Source of the DNA: Sipunculus nudus
Taxonomy: Eukaryota > Annelida > Sipuncula > Golfingiida > Sipunculidae
Length of the DNA stretch: 64,000 nt
Reading direction: 5' to 3'
NCBI GenBank assembly: GCA_026874595.1
Contig: CM049318.1
Location: 42,450,456-42,514,455, forward strand
Part shown: one piece after another, positions 23,382-37,000 of the stretch
How positions within the stretch are numbered: the stretch's first letter is position 1
How the letters are laid out: every line of letters starts with the position of its first letter
The notes under the pieces: model-generated
Database searches by the model: none
What the model saw: only the letters and a program-made list of their open reading frames with translations
Told to the model about the DNA's origin: nothing
Position numbers and translations under genes: made by a program

Positions 23382-25086
23382 TAGGATAAAAAATCCTACA
23401 GTAAAAAGATCCTACAGATGATAGATAAAAGATCCTACAGATGATAGATAAAAAACCTACAAATGATAGATAAAAACTCCTACAGATGAAAGATAAAAAA
23501 TCCTACAGATGATGGTAAAAAGATCCTACAGATGATAGATAAATGATCCTACAGATGATAGATAAAAAGATCCTACAGATAATAATTAAAAGATCCTACA
23601 GATAATAGATAAAAGATCCTACAGATGATAGATACAATAATCCCACAGATGTTAGAAAAAAATACTAAAGATGCTGGATAAAAAGATCCTACAAATGATA
23701 GATATATATATATATATATGTGTGTGTGTTTGTGTGGATAGAGATACTTTTAAAAATTACACAGGTCAGTATGCATGGGCCCCTTTAAAAAATGCCAGTC
23801 TTGAGGGGTCCCATAAGCTCGGGAGAACATATATTTACGTGACACCAGCCACCCTGGCCGGGAGTTACTCCCGGCTTTAACCCATTTTGCAAACATCATT
23901 TAAAAATAACTCTGTGTTTAAAGATCGAATTAGCGAAATATGTTAAGGACTAATACATGGGTATACGTGCTTTAATTATTGTATAACAAATTGAGCATGT
24001 GTGATACGGTCCGCTTGTTAATCCTTAGTCCCGGCTTTTTCCGGAACCCGGGTACTCCCGGCTCCTGGCCGGGAGTCCCGGCTTTTACCCAGTACCATAA
24101 AAAATCCTACAGATGATAGTAAAAGATCCCACAGATAATAATTAAAAGATCCTACAGATGATAGTAAAAAGATCCTACAGATAATAATAAAAAGATCCTA
24201 CAGATAATAGATAAAAGATCCTACAGATGATAGATACAATAATCCCACAGATGTTAGAAAAAATACTAAAGATGATGGATAAAAAATCCTACAGATGAAA
24301 GATAAAAAATCCTACAGATGATAGTAAAAAGATCCTACAGATGATAGAAAAAAAAGACCCTACAGATGATAGATAAAAAATCCTACAGATGATAGTGAAA
24401 CTTCCTACAGATGATAGATAAAACCTCCTACAGATGATAGATAAAAAATCCTAAAGATGATAGTGAAAAGATCCTAGAGATAATAGAAAAAAACAATCCT
24501 ACAGATGATAGATAAAAAATCGTACAGATAATAGTAAAAAGATCCTACAGATGATAGATAAAAAACCTACAAATGATAGATAAAAACTCCTACAGATGAA
24601 AGATAAAAAAACCTACAGATGATAGTAAAATGATCCTACAGATAATAGATAAAAGACCCTACAGATAATAGATAAAAGATTCTACAGATAATAGATACAA
24701 TAATCCCACAGATGATAGAAAAAAAATACTAAAGATGATGGATAAAAAATCCTACAGATGAAAGATAAAAAATCCTACAGATGATAGTAAAAAGATCCTA
24801 CAGATGATAGATAGAAGATCCTACAGATGAAAGATAAAAAATCCTACAGATGATAGTAAAAAGATCCTACAGATGAAAGATAAAAATTCCTACAGATGAT
24901 AAATAAAAAATCCTACAGATGATAGTAAAAAGATAATACAGATGAAAGATAAAAAATCCTACAGATGATAGATAAAACTTCCTACAGATGATAGATAATA
25001 CTTCTTACAGATGACAGATAAAATCTCCTACAGATGAAAGATACAAAAATCCTACAGATTATAGATAATAAAATCCTACAGATGTC
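23382..25086 (+). repeat. 24-25-bp AT-rich minisatellite, interrupted
   Basis: The unit is approximately GATCCTACAGATGATAGATA followed by four or five A. Common variants are ATGAAAG, AATAATAG and short GTAAAA forms. Roughly fifty units are present on the two sides of a non-repeat insertion at about 23698-24096. Unit length varies by one to three bases, so no long frame forms. Confidence 0.92.
23698..24096. mobile_element. 0.4-kb insertion inside the 24-bp array
   Basis: The array stops at GATAGATA and resumes at AAAAAATCCTAC. The insertion begins with a TA/TG microsatellite (23702-23728). It carries two hairpins made from the same arms: GCCGGGAGT-T-ACTCCCGGC at 23857-23875 and ACTCCCGGC-TCCTG-GCCGGGAGT at 24054-24076. 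No clear terminal inverted repeat or coding frame is seen. Probably a small transposable element; the exact ends are uncertain because of the AT-rich flank. Confidence 0.55.
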
Positions 25087-25112
25087 ATTTTAATTATATA
25101 ATTCAGTGTTTG

Positions 25113-25520
25113 CCAATGGATACACTCTTTCTAAGTAACACGGTACAAGGTCACCATTATTTGACTGTGGATTCTGTCTTTGTCTACAGGTATATTCTGT
25201 TAATGTTACACGGTTTACGGTCAACATTATTTGACTGTGGATTCGGTCTTTGCCTATGGGTATATTCTTTCTGTGTGAGGCGTGCACGGTCAACATTATT
25301 TGACTGTGCATTTTGTCCTTGTCTATGGGTATATTCTGTCCATGGGACACGGTGAACGGTCAACATTAAATGACTGTTGATTCGGTCACTGTCCATTGAT
25401 ATATCCTGTCTATAGGACACGGTATACGGTCAACATTATTTGACTGTATATTTGGTCTTTGCCTATGGGTGTATTCTTTCTAAGGGAGACGGTGCACGGT
25501 TGATATTATTGGTGGGTATT
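25113..25520 (+). repeat. 69-70-bp tandem repeat, about 5.5 units
   Basis: The block GGTCAACATTATTTGACTGT (or a close variant) begins at 25149, 25219, 25288, 25358 and 25428, giving a period of 69-70 bp. It also contains TATGGGTATATTCT. Units are moderately diverged. Confidence 0.9.
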
Positions 25521-28500
25521 AAACAAATATTTTAAAATTTCAATGTTTATGTTTAAACCTCGCTCTTGTCGATTTTGTTCGATCGTGTGTAAATCAAGTT
25601 CACTCCCGCACTATGATATTATAATAGAAGTCTCACCGAGGGGGACTGGCAACCATCAATATCACCATAATAATCCGAAATATGAGAAAGAAAATATACT
25701 TTTTTTCAAATGGTAGACAAAACCATTATGTAAGAGTAATACTATTACCACCTCCATAACCACCATCATCTGTTTACTGTTCTTTATCACTTTATCCTCA
25801 TAATTACTTTCATTAACCTTAATTAATTAAATTCAAAATAATTGTCCATTGACAATATAGGCTACAGCAACTTTTGCATGAGCCATTCTGTGTAGTGTTT
25901 TTAACGACGAGCTTATCAGGGGTAGGAATATTGTCTGGAGATTGCGTTTAACCGCGTTCTCGGGTCTCCCACCGAGCCTGGTATGGGCTGGAATCCAGTT
26001 GCCAATCAATCTATCTAAAAATAATAGACATCCGACAGTTTAAAGATGCCTCCCTGCGTGCCTTCCGTGAGAGAACATTCACAGTAATGAAAGTAATTAA
26101 TGACTATTGCTATTCCTGCGACAGAATGAAGAATTCTCATTAGCGGCTGCCTCCAATACATCTCCGTTATCTCAGGAAAAATTGTACTCTCCGTAATTAG
26201 TACGCCAACAAAAAGGAGAAAATAATAAAATCAATTGACACAGCGCGATTCCTTAAGATCATACCAATGGCCACCTTCTGAGTTTAGTTAGTGCTTGAAT
26301 AGACACATAAGAAACATTAGTGCAACACGCGCGTGGTACACCGCATCGCCTTCACCTGGCACCAGCATATAAACCATGCAAACGGTTCAATAATATAAAA
26401 ATAAAACCCTCCCGACGACCCTTCCTTAAGGTCCCATACCCTGACCAATACCTATTCACATCATGTACGTCAACAAAGAAAGTTGAATTAAATACCTTAG
26501 TGGTTTCAGTACAAGTATCCCCCGGTAGATATTAGAGATTTAAGAACAGACAACATTTCAGAACAATACATGAAATTATTCCTGAGAAATGCGGTCTTTT
26601 CAATGAATTATAATAATAATTAGCGATGGTTGCACTCACCCGTTTTCACCTAACTTCTCTGTGGCCAGGCCTCAGAAATGCCCGCGTATTTTTCTTGAAC
26701 TATTGCGCACGATGCCAAGTGTGTCCTAAGGGAGTAACTTTCAATATTTCCTATTATTTCGCAAAGGAGCTACAGCAGCATTATATATCAGAAATACAGC
26801 TAGCTACAACGGACCTGTCCAAAACCATGAACGGGTTATATGCTAGTAAAATTTTAAAAAGGCCTCGTCTTATGTTTTCAAGACTTATTAGAACTGCGTA
26901 AAAGTGAAATCATTGTAAGTGGCACAACAGGCCTTGAAGTACAGATTTTTTTTTTATAAATAGTGAAATATCGCAACATTCGATGTAGCTATTTGATTGT
27001 AAACTATTCACCCATTCTTTTGAAATCCAGTGTTCAATATGATTTACATAAACAAAATACAAATTAAAGTGTCACTCTCACAGTGAAGGTCGGGATCTCA
27101 ATTTAAATTGGTTCGTCCTCTAGCCCATTTCGCTGAAAAATGAAAACAAAATTATGAGTACACATAAAACTGTAGTGTTCAGGTGAAACATTTTTATTTG
27201 CAGTTGACCCCTCTTTGTTCCGTTGTAAGTGGATAATGATATGAAAATCTGGATTTCACGGAATGAAAAAAAAAAACACTTTTATGCCAGTCAGTAAACA
27301 ATTGATTTTCAGTTTTCACTCATATGAATGTTATATCCAATTTAATTCGATCTGGCATGATTTTTAAACACTCTCATATTTCTTCAAAATAAAATCTTGA
27401 TTTCAAGTTTTTATCAATTTTTTTTAAAATATACCACTTGATCAATAAATGCTTAAAATATCTAAAATATATATTGCACCACCTAAGAGACAGCATCAAA
27501 AGTTTCTAGTGAAGTCTGTTACTAGATAAACTGATTGATTTACCACAAAGCCTTCTCGTACGGGGAAATAGATATTTTCAAACAATCTGAAGTAAATGAT
27601 TTTTGGTTGAAAATGCGTGCATGATTATTTTTGTTTTTATTGTGGAATTACTTCAGTGCCTCTTATCCTTTTGATGTGTTTAACCAGGTAGTGTCTGCTT
27701 TATATTTGATCCCGGATGTCTAGGTATTACACAATGTAAATGCAGTGCTACAGTCTCCTCATACCGTGTCTTATTATTAGCAGGAAACGTGCTATATTTT
27801 CTCACTTGCTTATCAAATTAAATTACGAAAAAAGTTTATTTTATGAAGATGGTGCCTTTACTTTTAGAGATTATATAAAATTAATTGTTTTTATTTCATA
27901 AAAAGAATCTTTTCCTATCCCGGACTCCTACGTGACTTTACACAATTAAACTTGTTTAAATATCCTATATGTACGTTATGTATATTGTCTACACAATTCA
28001 TGCTTGACTAAGACAGGTGTCCACGGTAAATAACCATATCATTTGTGGGTCATTCAAGAGAGAACTACTTAATACTTTTTTTCTTTTATTAAATTTGAAC
28101 ACTTCTTGTTTTTATGTTTAGTTATACAATTATAACATTCAATATGTATGTATAAAGACAAAAAAGGTTTTCTTGTAACTATGAGGGTTCCTGGGTGCAC
28201 GCCCTTCTTGCCCCGCCTCTGTTTGTCTCAATCAGAATATCAATCAGTTTTCGCAGATCACAAGAATGAATTGATACTTTAAAGTGAACCAATTTAAGAG
28301 GTTATGGTATCGAGGATATAGTGAAACTCAACACTTAAGGGAACTTATAGATTAGCCATAAGCGTGTTCTTGATGGGCCCCCTTATCAGTTTCACTCATT
28401 AAATCTGCTCTTTGATGTTCAATATGTGACACGCCGTCTGCTGGTGATTTGGAATCACTCTGCAATATCTCTTCTGAACTCTATGACCTGCAACACAGGC

Positions 28501-28614
28501 CATTGCACCATGTACATAGACGAGACCACGTATGGTCAGACAGCCTGGGACGTTCGTACTTTTATTTGTTGCAATGTAAATAATTTAATGAGCACTGTCA
28601 GAATCAGTGAAATT
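25521..28614. other. Long stretch without a recognisable gene
   Basis: AT-rich sequence, about 3 kb. Small frames at 26320-26535 and 26626-26901 have no domain, and I see no splice-site arrangement that would join them. Nothing else is supported. Confidence 0.5.
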
Positions 28615-28822
28615 CTCACTATATTATATGTATTACCTTTCGCTATATTTTGTCTAAATGATCTCACTATATCATACTTATTAGTTCTCACCATATTCTA
28701 TTTTGAGCCACCACTATACTTAAATTGCTCTTACAGTATTATTTCTATTAGCTTTCAGTATATTTAAATTGCCCTGACTATAATATGTTAATCAGCTCTC
28801 AGTATATTTTATTTATTAGTTA
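28615..28822 (+). repeat. Degenerate 22-24-bp tandem repeat
   Basis: About nine units of CTCACTATATTNTATTTATT-like sequence follow each other, for example CTCACTATATCATACTTATT then CTCACCATATTCTATTTTGA then TTCAGTATATTTAAATTGCC. They differ widely in sequence but little in length. The array lies just upstream of the 54-bp array. Confidence 0.6.
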
Positions 28823-28895
28823 CCAAAACACACAAACTGCTCTTATTTTAATCATTATCCGCTCTCCCTATATATTTTCGAACTCTCACACTCGT

Positions 28896-30064
28896 TCATT
28901 TATTATGAGTATGATTCCTGATACAGACATATTACAGAGTCACGATGATACATTTATTATGAGTATGATTCCTGATACAGGCATATTACAGAGTCACGAT
29001 GATACATTTATTATGAGTCTGATTCCTGGTACAGACATATTACAGAGTCACGATGATACACTTATTATGATTATGGTTTCTGATGAAGGCATATTACAGA
29101 GTCACGATGATACATTTATTATGAGTATGATTCCTGATACAGGCATAATACAGAGTCACGATGATACATACATTATAAGTATGATTCCTGGTACAGGCAT
29201 ATTACAGAGTCACGATGATACATTTATTATGAGTATGATTCCTGATACAGACATATTACAGAGTCACGATGATACACTTATTATGATTATGGTTTCTGAT
29301 AAAGGCATATTACAGAGTCACGATGATACATTTATTTTGAGTATGATTCCTGATACAGGCATATTACAGAGTCACGATGATACATTTATTATGAGTATGA
29401 TTCCTGATACAGGCATATTACAGAGTCACGATGATACATACATTATAAGTATGATTCCTGGTACAGGCATATTACAGAGTCACGATGATACACTTATTAT
29501 GAGTATGATTCCTGATACAGGCATATTACAGAGTCACGATGATACATACATTATGAGTATGATTCCTGGGACAGGCATATTACAGAGTCACGATGATACA
29601 CTTATTATGAGTATGATTCCTGATACAGGCATATTACAGAGTCACGATGATACATTTATTATGAGTATGATTCCTGATAAAGACATATTACAGAGTCACG
29701 ATGATACACTTATTATGATTATGGTTTGTGATAAAGGCATATTACAGAGTCATGATGATACATTTGTCATGAGTATGATTCCTGATAAAGGCATATTACA
29801 GAGTCATGATGATACATTTTTTATGTGTATGATTCCTCATACAGGCATATTACAGAGTCATTGTGATACATTTGTTATGAGTATGATTCCTGATAAAGGC
29901 ATATTACAGAGTCATGATGATACATTTTTTATGAGTATGATTCCTCATACAGGCATATTACAGAGTCATTGTGATACATTTATTACGAGTATGATTCCTG
30001 ATAAAGGCATATTACAGAGTCACGATGATACATTTATTATGCGTATGATTCCTGATACAGGCAC
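28896..30064 (+). repeat. 54-bp minisatellite, about 21.6 units, within a 471-codon frame
   Basis: The unit is ATTATGAGTATGATTCCTGA followed by TACAGGCATATTACAGAGTC and ACGATGATACATTT, 54 bp or 18 codons. It reads as IMSMIPDTGILQSHDDTF. The other five reading frames contain a stop in the consensus unit. This one stays open through all units and across both flanks (28785-30200), although units vary (for example LIMIMVSDKG and FFMCMIPHTG). No signal peptide, domain or codon evidence supports translation. I list it as a repeat; a repeat protein is possible but unproven. Confidence 0.92.
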
Positions 30065-30217
30065 CTTAAAAAGCGGTAACTATAAAAAAGGAAACATCAG
30101 AAGTTATCAGAGATATTTGATAGAACAGCAGATAAGTATTCAAGTCAGTCACCTGCAGGACACAAGTTGCTCTTGTGGTTGGAACATTTTGTCCCGCTGA
30201 CAATAGAGTACGATCTA

Positions 30218-30620
30218 CATCAGAGTGCCGCACTGTGAGGCTCTAATTGGATGCAAAAGATTTCGTCATTTTTTACAACGCCTCATCACCTTCCATGTAC
30301 GCTGTCACTTGAAATAAATCGGTAGATATATCTGTATACAAACAACACCTAACATGTGCGAGAAAGTTCAACTTATTTATAAATCCCCGCATGAACAAAA
30401 GCGTGTTGGTTACCCGGCGCAGCTTTACGCTACACAAAAATTGTCCTGTTAACAAGTCTGACATTAGCGAGCTTACAACCCGCTTACTGGCTGTCAGAGT
30501 GCCGTTACATCCTTCAGCGGGGAACGCACTATCAGCCTCTATGAGGATGCAAATATTTTCGTCATGTCTGATATCGCTTCGTTGCCTATAGGCACGTTGT
30601 CAATTGACATAAACCGGACT
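30218..30620 (+). repeat. Pair of diverged direct repeats of about 110 bp
   Basis: 30218-30325 and about 30495-30620 share CAGAGTGCCG, GGATGCAAA, TTTCGTCAT, an (A/G)C(G/A)CTGTCA-like block and ATAAA(T/C)CGG in the same order. The interval between holds nothing recognised. Confidence 0.45.
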
Positions 30621-30663
30621 GGCCGTTAGCTTTTTTTATTTTTTTGCATTATCTATTTTGTAG

Positions 30664-31351
30664 TGTTGCATGTATCTGTTTTGTTATGCGCAGGGTTTTG
30701 GGTAGGCATTCTGATTCGTGTTAAGCGCAAACCCAGTGCGCTGCTATAAATAACCGCATCTGCTGAACTCTCCCGGAGAGTAAACACATCGCTCGCTCGT
30801 CTGGTGTAGTCTAGAGGGATCCAGAATGGAAAATTCTGGGCTTGAGGTGAAAAAGTTATAAATAGGGGTGTGTTAAGAGGGGAGAAGGAGATAAAAATTC
30901 CAGCGGAAACGGAAGAGTGTGAGTCAGTTTGTGGACCTTACCGATAACTGCAGTGGTTTCAGATATTTAACGGACTTAATACAGATTTAATACGGACTGT
31001 CTCCAGTTTGTCTTTGGATTATTACTACTTACTTGGATTATTGGTTTTAAACTACTCGTGTTGAGCTGTGACAGTGGTGGTATCCAGATATCAAAGCTAG
31101 GATCCGGACACTCTGGTACTATTCATTTTATTTGTTATGCCTTGTAATTGTATTGATTAAGTGTATTGTTATGTTTGGATTGTTTTAAGAAAAAAATATA
31201 ATTATTTGTTAACAAAAAACCACTGACTTCTTTATTCATTCCCCTAGATATTTCACGCTGCCTAATGTTACGGAATCTGATCTTTTTATCTCCATATCAA
31301 AATGTGTGCTGATCACGATTACGTGATATGTTGTTATTAGGTTCCGTAACA
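30664..31351 (+). mobile_element. Diverged solo LTR of the same family
   Basis: The right half aligns with the LTR at 5194-5971. Shared blocks are TTCT(C/G)GGCTTG(G/A)GGTG, then a TATA box (GTTATAAATAGGGG at about 30855), TTGTATTGATT, TTATTTGTTAACAAAAAA, ACTTCTTTATTCATTCCCCT, TTTCACGCTGCCTA and the terminal ATTAGGTTCCGTAACA. The middle differs strongly, so this is a sibling subfamily. The left end is uncertain; TGTTGCATG at 30664 is my best candidate. No internal retrotransposon genes follow. Confidence 0.65.
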
Positions 31352-31847
31352 TATGAACTTCTAACAACGTGTAATATGAGCGATAAAAAGATCCTTGTAA
31401 ACTCGGCATATTGATTAACCGCTCCGCATGTCTGTTGAATTTCTGGTTGCATTAATATAAGCATGACTCGCACGGGTTACTGGACGAAGCCAACTTGTAC
31501 GTGATACAGGATATGACTTGTTACCATGGAGACGTAGTTTCAGTTTGGGTTTTGAGTTCACATGTATTATCCAGTATTAATTCATCATTCGTAATATAAA
31601 GATTATTGGCTGTTTACCACAAAATGAATGCAAGATGATGGAAGACAACTGCGATGCATTCCTCGATATTGCTTGTATCACGAATCAAGTAGGCTTACAA
31701 GATCATTTATCAGTGCCTACTAAGTCGGGTTGTCACGGCTACTTGATACCATAAAGATGTATCTACACTTTAGTCTGTGAGCTCACATGTATCATTTTGT
31801 GTTAATTCATAATTTGTAGCTTAATGTTCAGACAACCGACGGTTTAC
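31352..31847. other. No gene seen
   Basis: Mixed-composition sequence between the solo LTR and the 40-bp array. Nothing is recognised. Confidence 0.5.
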
Positions 31848-34045
31848 CATGATGTCATGGCTTCCCGGGCTGGCGGTACATTTGAGTACTCTGTTCACGG
31901 ATTCCTGGGCTGGCAGTACGTTTGAGTCCTGTGTTTACGGCTACCTGGGCTGGCGGTACGTTTCAATACTGTGTTAACGGCTACCGGGGCTGGTGACATG
32001 TTTGAGTCCTGTGTTCACGGCTACACGGGCTGGCGGTACATTTGAGTCCTGTGTTCACGGGTAACCGAGCTGGCGGGACGTTTGAGTCCTGTGTTCACGG
32101 CTTCCCTGACTGGCAGTACGTTTGAGTCCTGTGTTTTCGGCTACACAGGCTGGCGCTTCGTTTGAGTCCTGTGTTCAAAGCTACCCGGACTGGCGAGACG
32201 TTTGAGTTCTGTATTCACGGCTACCCGGGATGGCGGTACGTTTGAGTCCTGTGTTCACGGCTACCCGGGCTGGCGGGACGTTTGAGTCCTGTGTAAACGG
32301 CTACCCTACTGGCGATACGTTTGAGTCCTGCGGACTGGCGGTTCTTTTGAGTACTGTGTTCATGGCTACCCTGGCTGGTGATACTTTTAAGTCTGGTGAT
32401 TACAGCTATCCGGGCTGGCAGTACATTTGAGTCCTGTGTTCACGGCTACCCGGGCTTGTGATATATTGGAGTCCGGTGTTTACAGCTACCCAGGCTGGTG
32501 CTACGTTTAATTCCTGTATTCACAGCTACCCGGCTGGCGGTTCTTCTGAGTACTGTGTTCACGGCTACCCTGGCTGGTGATACATTTGAGTCCTGTGTTC
32601 ACAAATACCCAGGTTGGCGGTACATTTAAGTCCTGTGTTACGGCTACCCGGGCTGGTGGTACGTTTGAGTCCTGTGTTCACGGCAACCCTTGCTGGCAGT
32701 ACGTTGGAGTCCTGTGTTCACAGCTACCCGGGCTGGCGCTACGTTTGAGTCCTGTGTTCACGGCTACCCGGGCTGCTGGTACATTTGAGTCCTGTGTTCA
32801 TGGCTACCCTGGCTGGTGATACATTTGAGTCCTGTGTTTACAGCTACCCGGGCTGGTGGTTCTTTTGAGTCCTGTAATGGCTACCCTAGTGGCGATACGT
32901 TTGAATCCTGCGAGCTGGCGGTTCTTTTGAGTACTATGTTCACGGCTACCCTGGCTGGTGATACTTTTGAGTCTGGTGATTACAGCTATCCGGGCTGGCA
33001 GTACATTTGAGTCCTGTGTTCACGGCTACCCGGGCTGGTGATATATTGGAGTCTGGTGTTTACGGCTACTCGGGCTGGCGGATCTTTTGAGTACTGTGTT
33101 CACGGCTACCCTGGCTGGTGATACGTTTGAGTCCTGTGTTCACAACTACCCGGGTTGGCGGTACAATTAAGTCCTGTGTTACGGCTACCCGGGCTGGTGG
33201 TACGTTTGAGTCCTGTGTTCACGGCTACCCTGGCTGGCAGTACGTTTAAGTCCTGTGTTCACAGCTACCCGGGCTGGCGCTATGTTTAAGTCCTGTGTTC
33301 ACGGCTACCCGGGCTGCTGGTACATTTGAGTCCTGTGTTCACAGCTACCCGGGCTCGCGGTTCTTTTGAGTCCTGTGTTCACGGCTACCCGGGCTGGTGA
33401 TACATTTGAGTCCAGCGATTACACCTATCCGGACTGGCAGTTCATTTGAGTCCTGTGTTCACAGCTACCTGGGTTGGCGGTACATTTGAGTCCTGTGTTA
33501 CGGCTACCCGGGATGGTGGTACGTTTGAGTCCTGTGTTTACGGCTACCCTGGCTGGCAGTACGTTTAAGTCCTGTGTTCACAGCTACCCGGGCTGCTGGT
33601 ACATTTGGGTCCTGTGTTCATGGCTACCCTGGCTGCTGGTACATTTGAGTCCTGTGTTCACAGCTACCCGGTTGGCGGTTCTTTTGAGTCCTGTGTTCAC
33701 GGCTACCCTGGCTGGTGATACATTTGAGTTCGGCGATTACAGCTATCCGGACTGGCAGTACATTTGAGTCCTGTGTTACGGCTACCCGGGCTGGTGATAC
33801 ATTTGAGTCCTGTGTTTACGGCTATCCTGGATGGCCTACGTTTGAGTTCTGTGTTCACGGTAACCCAGGCTGGCGGTACGTTTGAGTCCTGTTTTCAAGG
33901 CTACCAGGGCTGGCGGGACGTTTGAGTCCTGTGTTCACGGCTACCCGGCTGGCGGGACGTTTGAGTCCTGTGTACATTGCTTCTCGTGCTGGCGGGACGT
34001 TTGAGTCTTGTGTTCATGGCTACCCGGGCTGGTGATACGTTTGAC
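31848..34045 (+). repeat. 40-bp minisatellite, about 55 units
   Basis: The unit is approximately TACCCGGGCTGGCGGTACGT then TTGAGTCCTGTGTTCACGGC. Divergence between units is substantial and several are 35-39 bp. A variant block containing ACTGGCGATACG, a truncated CCTGCGGACTGGCGGTTC-type unit and TCTGGTGATTACAGC occurs near 32292-32480 and again near 32876-33065, about 580 bp apart. This shows block duplication. Because 40 is not a multiple of three, open frames are short. Confidence 0.93.
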
Positions 34046-37000
34046 TCGGGCCCCTATTAGTCGGCGTATAAGTGTGTGATTCACATGAAAACGATTAAAG
34101 ATATCAATTGCTGAAACTCATCGGGGCCATGTTGTCGAGGGGGGGAGGGACCACCAAGCCTTCTTTGTCAATAAAGAGCATTGCAGTTAGTAATTAACCC
34201 CGCGTGGACTTACCCTTGAGAGATTACTGAGAACTGGTCTTGTTGCTTCATCTCAGAATTCATGCATCAACACCTGAGGAAACTAAAACAGTAAACAGGC
34301 CCGTGAAAGGGGATGAGTGTCTGAAGTGAATATATTTCATCATATTCGAGAGCATTGGAAGAATGGATGCTTCCGAAAACTCCGGACACTGAAATGTATG
34401 AAAACATACAGGTTTTTATAATGACGAAATCGGAACCAAAACTGCGTCAACCTTTCTTTGCCTCAAGAACCACTTAATCTGTAAATGCGAGCGAACGTCA
34501 AAACACATCCCCAGGAAACACGTAGACGGTCAAGCAGAGAGATGATGATCTACCCACTGCCGTACTTGGTAGACCCCTTCTGTCCTTGTGGCGTGTCTGA
34601 GTAACAGATGTCTTTAAAAGAAGTGAAGATTGCCGTGTTTGCACATTTGGGGTTTCCTAAGCCCTCCTTGCAAAAGTCATTTACGCTAAGAAAGACTGAT
34701 TTCTGATGGTTATGTGGTAGACAAGGCTGTTTTCCGCGTTTTTAAACTAGGGTTGGCTTGGCTGGTCCAGGGGGACACAAGAGGTGAACATGAGATGAAC
34801 AGCCCTGCATATTCTTATACCAACAGTTAGCGCAGGACTGCCTTAACACACTTCGAACCATACTAACCTAGACCTGTCTAGTAGGGTATACTGTGGCACA
34901 CTTGTTAACTACATTAATTGTTTCATGAGTTAATCTTCACCAAAAAAATCCATACAGGTCATCTCAAGTAACATTATCAACATTGCATCTTATGTATTTT
35001 TTTTTTATTTAGGAAAATAACCCCTAATACTATAACAAATAACCCCTAATAATATAACTCATGACTCATTTTGTGTCCTATTGGCAAATAGATCACCTAA
35101 TGAGCAGAAGGCTGTCTGAATCTTTTAAAGGTTTGTTGTCTCAACATATAAATCCCTGTAAGCCTAGTTTTCACTACTTCAAGGGTCAGTCTGATTATTC
35201 CCCTGACATTTTTTTTTTACTTTCGTTTCATCCTTTATTATATTGAACTATAAATCAGGCACCAAATTACTTGAATGTAAAGCTTGTACGTCTGTTTCCA
35301 TGGAATTATTTCTAGATTTACTTCTTTGTAGCACCTACATGCGAGATTCTTTATTTATCAAGCCTCTTCATCATAGGATGCCAAGAAAGTAACTGCTGGT
35401 GTTCCTCCCAGTGTAATGCAGGTTTACGAGGGTGTACATGCCACAGAACATGAAGACCTTTCTTCGTACCATAACCGTGTTGGGGCAGACAGGTGTACAG
35501 TTTATCTGCCGTGAGGCAAAAATATACATTTGCTAAAGGAAGAAAATGCTCAAATAGTACACACACCGGTGGGGTGAATTTCATAATTATGCTTGATAAA
35601 TAATAAAGAAATGACATTGATTAAAATGCATGGAACATACACCCGCACACTTAGCGCTGGTATCAAGAATATTAATTTGTAACTCTGGCTGGGGCAGTCT
35701 CAGGAAGCTGAAACTGTCGATAGTTTTCTATGGAACTGTTGGAGGACAATTGATGCTCGGATGCGGGGATGAAATATCGAACATCCCAATCAATGTTCAA
35801 ATCATGCACGGACCACAAAATGGAAGCCATGCATGGAACGTAGAGAGCAGAGTAGATCTTTACTGAATGGATGTAATTCCGGCTGGCCAACCCGACCGCG
35901 TGTCGCCTTCCCGCAGTGCCGGCAGCCTAACCCCCTTGGTAAAATATAGATCAGGCTTTAGAAGCTATAAATATGCAAGAATGTTATGTTTTGTTGATTG
36001 TTCTCTTACTGTGTCCTGGTGTTTTGAGCTTGGTGCTCTACATGAACCCCCTTCCAAAGCAGATGATCCCGGTGATTAGATCAAATAAATACATTATAAT
36101 TCTTTGTTGTATTACTTATTCATAGTCTCACTGAGCGACCCGGTTATAAAGATAAGAATGAAAATCCATTCATTAAGATAGAAAGAGGTACCGACAGTGG
36201 CCCAGTCGGCTCATTCTATTTAAATACATAAAAACTACCAGGCAGTCACTGACTGATTCAGTATATTGTTTGCTATAAAACTCTGTTATGAATCATAACA
36301 TACACATCATATCCCAACAACCTACGCGTTTCAGGTAGATCGCCATTGTTTAACATACATTAGGGATCGAGTGCAATCCAACATCCCGGGATAAACGAGG
36401 ATAATACATACGAGCTGGACGCTACGTGTATTAATTCACCAATGTAGGTCGATGAAACTGGCCGGAGCTGGGCTATCTTGGGAAACAAACAAAAATATGT
36501 AGAAAGATTCCAATCACCTATTTTATAAAGATCCAGCGACGGTTGTTCTAGTGAATGTCCATTCTTTAACTTTACGAATAAAGTATTTTTGACAGAGGAG
36601 GCACAGCAATTTTACGATGTCAGTACTGCCTCTACAGAAGGTTCTCCTTTACTAAAGTTATTGAAACGCTCATATATACATGGACATTTTAGTATATGAA
36701 CATTTCGGGCATTTCTTTTCAAGCTTTGAAAACTGTAAAATAAAAAAAAATATTCTTAATATACTTTAAGGGTTCCAAACACTGAAATACCGAAGATGCC
36801 CAGTGGTAAACATGTTTTCTTCTCAGTTTCATTAATACTGATTTTGCTATCCAACATCAGTCAGCAAAACGTTATTCAGCATTCCTCAAGATGCTCTTTA
36901 GTTTATATGGGCAGTTGCAGCGACCTTTTGAACTCTAACCTTCCAACCGATATGTAAATAAGGTCAGGGTAAGAGTGCTGTGACCTTCAGTAATGAAGAA

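Noticed and set aside
35351-36079. Cluster of three short frames that might be exons
   Set aside because: No recognised domain, no convincing splice sites joining them, and they lie on different strands.
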